Positions 61,690 to 64,000 of a stretch of 64,000 bases of DNA are shown in pieces. Within the stretch, counting starts at the first letter, position 1; each line of letters begins with the position of its first letter. The position numbers and the translations under genes were made by a program. Source of the stretch: Actinobacteria bacterium OV320 (lineage in GTDB: Bacteria; Actinomycetota; Actinomycetes; Streptomycetales; Streptomycetaceae); contig LJCX01000021.1 of the NCBI GenBank assembly GCA_001298545.1, positions 1 to 64,000 on the forward strand, given 5' to 3'. The notes below the pieces were generated by a model. The model was not told the origin of the DNA. It saw nothing but the letters and a program-made list of their open reading frames with translations, and made no database searches.

Positions 61690-63042
61690 TCACAGCTCGA
61701 AGGACTCGTGGTGGATACGGCTGTCCGGGACCCCGGCGGCGCGCAGTGCCTCGTACAGGTCCTGCGCGAATCCGTGCGGGCCGCACAGGTACACGTCGTG
61801 GGCGGCCAGGTCGGGCACGGCCGCTCGCAAGCTCTGGGCCGTGAGGTCGGGGCGCCGGCCGTGCGGACCGTTGAGCGCGTAGTGCACCTTCGCCCCGCGC
61901 CACCGCGCGACGGCCTCCAGCTCGGCGCCCAGGGCGAGGTCCTCGGCGGTGCGGGCGCGGTAGAGGAGGGTGACCTCGCCGGGCAGCGTCTCGAACAGGG
62001 CCCGCAGCGGGGTGACGCCGACGCCGCCCGCGATCAGCAGGGACTTGTGCGCGCTCCGCCGGTCCGCGGTCAGCGCCCCGTACGGCCCCTCAGCCCACAC
62101 GCGGGTGCCCGGCCGCAGCAGGCCGACGGCGGCACTGTGGTCGCCCAGCGCCTTGACGGTGATGCGCAGCCGGTCCGGGCGCGGCGGCGCCGACAGGGAG
62201 TACGGCGTGGAGGTCCAGCGCATGCCGTCGGTGAGGAACCGCCAGCGCAGGAACTGTCCCGGGCGCGCACCCATCTCGTCCAGCCGTCGGCCGCGGACGA
62301 CAACGGAGTACACGCCCGGCGCCTCCCGGTGCACCGCGTCCACCCGCAGCCGGTGCCGCCGGTTCAGCCGTACCGGAGCGAGGATCCGGAACCACACGAC
62401 CAGAGCCGCGACGCCCAGGTACAGCGCGTACCAGGCTGCTCGAACGGGCCCGCTGCCGACGAGGTCGGACCCCAGGGCGAGCTGGTGGCCGAAGACGAGG
62501 AAGACCGCCGCGTACGTCAGCAGGTGTGTGTAGAACCAGAACTCGTGGCTGACCCGCCGGCGCACCGCGCGGGCCGAGACGATCCCGACCGCGAACAGGA
62601 TGACGGTCCCGGCGGTGGCCTTGAGCATCTCGGGGTAGTCCAGGACCACCGTGAGCGTCTCGTCCACGATCGAGGAACCGTCCTGGGCGGCGTACCCGAG
62701 CAGGATCAGCGCGACATGCGCGACCAGCAGACAGATCGTGTATCGGCCCGCCATCGCGTGCCAGCGCGTGACCCGGTCCGCCCCGATCCGCCGCTCCAGG
62801 AGCGGGACGCGGGCCATCAGGCCGACGAGGACGGCGCAGGCGTACCCGCACAGCAGTCCCGCGATCCGCCCGGCCCCAGTCGTCCAGCCCGCGGCGCCCA
62901 CGACCGACCCCGTGTCGTGCCACCACAGGGCGACGACGGCGGCAGCTCCTCCCCACAGGACGGCGAGCACCGGGCCGACGGGGGAGCGCTGTGGTGCGGG
63001 AGGCGCCGGGGCCACCCTCTGTCGCGCGTGGGCCGTCGTCAT
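61690..63042 (-). CDS. ferric reductase-like membrane flavocytochrome
   Basis: The 450-residue protein has six or seven membrane helices (about 20-235), with His residues in WHAMAGRYTICLLVAHVALI and HEFWFYTHLLTYAAVFLVFG that fit two-heme binding as in ferric reductase-like domains. An FAD domain (GQFLRWRFL; TPYSLSAPP) and an NAD(P)H domain (LLIAGGVGVTPLRALFETLP, then VYLCGPHGFAQDLY) follow. It should take electrons from cytosolic NAD(P)H across the membrane to a flavoprotein. ATG 63042 is preferred over 63048 by spacing to GAAGGG. Divergent from an OmpR-family regulator. Confidence 0.9.
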   Translation of the reverse strand: MTTAHARQRVAPAPPAPQRSPVGPVLAVLWGGAAAVVALWWHDTGSVVGAAGWTTGAGRIAGLLCGYACAVLVGLMARVPLLERRIGADRVTRWHAMAGRYTICLLVAHVALILLGYAAQDGSSIVDETLTVVLDYPEMLKATAGTVILFAVGIVSARAVRRRVSHEFWFYTHLLTYAAVFLVFGHQLALGSDLVGSGPVRAAWYALYLGVAALVVWFRILAPVRLNRRHRLRVDAVHREAPGVYSVVVRGRRLDEMGARPGQFLRWRFLTDGMRWTSTPYSLSAPPRPDRLRITVKALGDHSAAVGLLRPGTRVWAEGPYGALTADRRSAHKSLLIAGGVGVTPLRALFETLPGEVTLLYRARTAEDLALGAELEAVARWRGAKVHYALNGPHGRRPDLTAQSLRAAVPDLAAHDVYLCGPHGFAQDLYEALRAAGVPDSRIHHESFEL

Positions 63043-63113
63043 CCGCATGTCCCTTCGGCAGTCCTGACGACCCCGTTCATCGGCCGTCAGGGACGACACT
63101 GTGCCGACGCAAC

Positions 63114-63131
63114 CTCTGAGCCCGCTCTCAG
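63114..63131 (-). promoter_or_regulatory. direct-repeat operator, reductase side
   Basis: On the reverse strand CTGAGAG-N4-CTCAGAG, an 11-bp-phased direct repeat 72-89 bp upstream of the ferric-reductase start. It mirrors the repeat at 63211. Confidence 0.6.
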
Positions 63132-63210
63132 TGACCGAGGGGATGACGCGGCCCCGCCGCAGGTGGGGAGGGCTGTCCAGACGATCGGCGCCGACCGGCG
63201 GCACGGCGGA

Positions 63211-63228
63211 CTCAGAGCGAACTCAGAG
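63211..63228 (+). promoter_or_regulatory. direct-repeat operator, regulator side
   Basis: CTCAGAG-N4-CTCAGAG, a perfect direct repeat with 11-bp period, 50 bp upstream of the response-regulator ATG. This spacing is typical of OmpR/PhoB-family sites, so autoregulation is likely. Confidence 0.65.
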
Positions 63229-63277
63229 GTCGGGAAGGCAGCTCACGACGCGGCGAGACCGCATCCTGGTAACCGAG

Positions 63278-64000
63278 ATGAACACTTCCCGCCCCCGCGG
63301 CTCCGGCCGCCCCACGCTGACCCGGACCGACGGCGCCCTCCTCCGGGTCCTCGTCGTCGACGACGACCCAGACCTCGCCGAGGTTCTCTCCGGCGCCCTG
63401 CGCTACGACGGCTGGCAGGTACGTACGGCGGGCGACGGCGTCTCCGCCGTCGCCGCGGCACGCGAGCTGCTGCCCGACGCCATCGTCCTCGACGTCATGC
63501 TCCCGGACACCGACGGCTTCGCGGTGCTGCGCTCGCTGCGGGCCGTACGCCCCGACGTGTGTGTGCTCTTCCTGACCGCCAGAGACGCGGTCGAGGACCG
63601 CATCGCGGGCATCACGGCGGGCGGCGACGACTACGTGACGAAACCGTTCAGCCTGGAGGAGGTCGTCGCCCGCCTGCGGGGACTGCTGCGCCGGGCCGGC
63701 ATGGCCCGCCAGTCGGAGGAGGGACCGCGGCTGACCGTCGGGGACCTGATCATGGACGAGGAGGCGCACGAGGTCACCCGCGGTGGCGAACTCGTCGAGC
63801 TGTCCCCGACGGAGTTCGAACTGCTCCGCTTCCTCATGCGCAACCCGCGACGCGTCCTCAGCAAGGCACAGATCCTCGACCGCGTGTGGTCCTACGACTT
63901 CGGCGGGCAGGCCCATGTCGTCGAGCTGTACATCTCCTACCTGCGCAAGAAGGTGGACGCGGGACGCTCGCCCATGATCCACACGGTGCGGGGCGCCGGA
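63278..64000 (+). CDS. OmpR/PhoB-family response regulator (cut by right edge)
   Basis: From ATG 63278 about 241 codons are present without a stop. The receiver domain has VLVVDDDPDLAEVLSGALRY, phospho-Asp in IVLDVMLPDTDG and Lys in DDYVTKPFSLEEVV. The C-terminal winged helix has VGDLIMDEEAHEVTRGGELV, then LSPTEFELLRFLMRNPRRVL and VELYISYLRKKVD. Only the last few residues are missing (HTVRGAG is the usual near-end RxxGY). A sensor kinase gene probably follows outside the window. It likely controls the divergent electron-transfer pair through the direct repeats between them. Confidence 0.92.
   Translation, partial: MNTSRPRGSGRPTLTRTDGALLRVLVVDDDPDLAEVLSGALRYDGWQVRTAGDGVSAVAAARELLPDAIVLDVMLPDTDGFAVLRSLRAVRPDVCVLFLTARDAVEDRIAGITAGGDDYVTKPFSLEEVVARLRGLLRRAGMARQSEEGPRLTVGDLIMDEEAHEVTRGGELVELSPTEFELLRFLMRNPRRVLSKAQILDRVWSYDFGGQAHVVELYISYLRKKVDAGRSPMIHTVRGAG

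Overview
The window reads as the chromosome of a Streptomyces or close relative. It is about 72% GC by eye, genes start with ATG, GTG or TTG behind purine-rich ribosome sites, and the gene families are typical of the genus: SpoIIE phosphatases, USP clusters, LAxTG surface protein, NlpC/P60, ANTAR and PadR proteins. No rRNA, tRNA, CRISPR array, insertion sequence or prophage gene was seen.

Layout. 1-332 (-): start of an rpoA gene running off the left edge. 627-6196 (+): AraC regulator and a ferric-siderophore ABC operon that looks damaged (frameshifted binding protein, permease cut in its second half and joined in frame to a C39-like peptidase gene). 6554-8048: NfeD-stomatin pair. 8.2-29.6 kb: a large redox/dormancy island of the OsdKR (Streptomyces) / DosRST (Mycobacterium) kind. 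It is bracketed by a NarL-family regulator (8815) and a two-GAF histidine kinase (26959). Between them lie an Acg-type nitroreductase, a cyclic-nucleotide-domain protein, four two-domain universal stress proteins, DoxX, two zinc alcohol dehydrogenases, a phosphoketolase, part of an ADP-forming acyl-CoA synthetase, a flavodoxin, two PPOX-fold proteins and an Rv1733c-like membrane protein. Together they would serve fermentative carbon flow, redox balance and survival at low oxygen. A palindrome GGGMCSNNBGKCCC occurs about twelve times in the island, mostly just upstream of its genes.

The island is also full of lesions: stubs of three CBS-domain genes, a SulP STAS remnant, a 133-bp tandem duplication that frameshifts phosphoketolase, an apparent internal deletion in the acyl-CoA synthetase, a stub of an Rv2004c-like kinase, a CBS/GH65 breakpoint and a USP fragment.

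Right part. 29.6-37.3 kb: roadblock protein, Cys-rich protein, Ser/Thr kinase, serine hydrolase, PadR regulator with a clear operator, DUF1152 and an FprA-type reductase. 37.4-42.8 kb: two large SpoIIE phosphatases. 42.9-48.0 kb: DUF72, a lipoprotein, a cysteine-free L33, isochorismatase, Tat phospholipase C, cupin. 48.1-55.9 kb: rhomboid-like protein, LAETG-anchored DUF1996 protein, TPR protein, lipid kinase-PAP2 pair, methyltransferase. 56.0-61.0 kb: Cys-rich miniprotein, P450, NlpC/P60 with 14-residue repeats, HTH regulator, STAS-ANTAR fusion. 61.2-64.0 kb: FMN-binding protein and ferric-reductase-like protein, divergent from an OmpR-family regulator cut by the right edge.

All calls come from reading the sequence and translations. 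No database search was run, so family names are recognition-based.
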